Shown here piece after piece: positions 63,246-64,000 of a stretch of DNA of 64,000 bases. The notes below the pieces were generated by a model. It was not told the origin of the DNA. It ran no database searches and saw nothing but the letters and a program-made list of their open reading frames with translations. The translations under genes were made by a program, and so were the position numbers. Each line of letters starts with the position of its first letter. Position 1 is the first letter of the stretch. This DNA comes from Trichoplax sp. H2 (Eukaryota > Placozoa > Uniplacotomia > Trichoplacea): assembly GCA_003344405.1 (NCBI GenBank), contig NOWV01000091.1, positions 124,001 to 188,000 on the forward strand, written 5' to 3'.

Positions 63246-64000
63246 TATATATCTATATATATATAATATATATAAGTATTGGATTAGAGATATAACTTAT
63301 CGCTATAATTGCAGTTTTGATTAAATTTGATGCGCTTGTTACTAAAGCAAGATTTGGTTACGCCCTGACTTATGCGTGACCTGACTGGAGTCATCACATA
63401 ACTTGTATCACAATCACAATAATTGACGGATTATGTATCTATTTGTATTGTTTGATACCTGTAAATTCCTTCGTCGAAGATTGATTTTGGTGTTGTTAGC
63501 ATTAAATTACTTTCGCTAACTGCAAAAATATAATTGTAGATATATCATTAACCACCAGTAGTACAATGTACATTATAATTATACGTTACTGACTCTAAAT
63601 CTCTATTGATGACATTTTTCGAAGCGTAATTCTATCAGAATTATTACCTCTATTTTATCTCGAATAATGAATGAACTGGTTCACGCTAAAGTAAACTATT
63701 ATTGTCATTATATGTATGTTTTCTCACCTTGTTAATTATTATAAATGCAATTTAAAGTTGTAAATCTTACTGTTGATAAAACCATAAGTGTAATTGTTCT
63801 AAAATTATCAAGCGTGCACTCAAACATAATTTGCCACCTGTGCACCATTATCCTATTTTAATAGTTGTAACCTAATACATGTTTATCTTTTACAACTTTG
63901 AAAAGAATAACTTCAGGTAAAGTGGCAACTGGATAATACAAAATTATTCGTTATAAAGATATTAATTCATTTCTCTCTCTTTACATGCAAGTACGCTTAG
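63246..64000. other. 3' flank of R4, nothing recognised
   Basis: AT-rich DNA beginning with a TATATA-rich stretch (63243-63275). No gene or repeat family member was recognised. Confidence 0.4.

Overview
This window is AT-rich eukaryotic DNA. It holds one tandem family of small-exon, multi-intron genes, all on the plus strand. Introns have GT...AG ends, several first exons start with a signal peptide, and the products are single-pass membrane receptors, so the source is an animal. Low GC, mostly short introns and an invertebrate-type receptor suggest an early-branching animal. A placozoan is my best guess, but nothing in the sequence proves it.

I reconstructed five paralogous receptor genes by matching splice phases and protein alignments between copies: R0 (<1-3190, 5' end outside the window), R1 (10795-16615, 570 aa), R2 (26261-33441, 562 aa), R3 (38338-45488, 560 aa) and R4 (57736-63186, 694 aa). 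A broken 3' copy, R2b, lies at about 34165-35593. The shared layout is: signal peptide plus a C-x3-C pair; an eight-cysteine exon; a 13-17-residue exon; two beta-rich extracellular exons; a transmembrane exon; a short cytoplasmic linker; and a two-exon intracellular domain of the TIR/SEFIR (STIR) class. This is an IL-17-receptor-like architecture. Most internal introns are phase 1; intron 1 and the intron splitting the SEFIR-like domain are phase 0. R2 and R3 are close sisters whose introns, promoters and 3' flanks also align. R0 and R1 form a looser pair. R4 is the most diverged, with a Thr/Ser-rich stalk and a long acidic tail.

Region by region: 1-3190 R0; 3191-9763 intergenic with nothing recognisable; 9764-10723 a duplicated segment around a 20-base assembly gap; 10795-16615 R1; 16616-26260 intergenic with several diverged direct repeats and a 5.9-kb inverted-repeat pair; 26261-33441 R2; 33442-37730 the R2b pseudogene and a satellite-like array; 38338-45488 R3; 45489-47560 a second copy of the same 3' flank and array; 47561-56160 intergenic with nothing recognisable; 56160-57420 a GC-richer stretch followed by a palindromic TACTGTACAGTA-type cluster; 57736-63186 R4; then AT-rich 3' flank. 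I recognised no tRNA, rRNA, CRISPR array or intact transposase gene.

The genes probably act as sibling cell-surface receptors with diversified ectodomains and a shared intracellular signalling module. Most exon boundaries and all family assignments are inferences from sequence reading without database searches.
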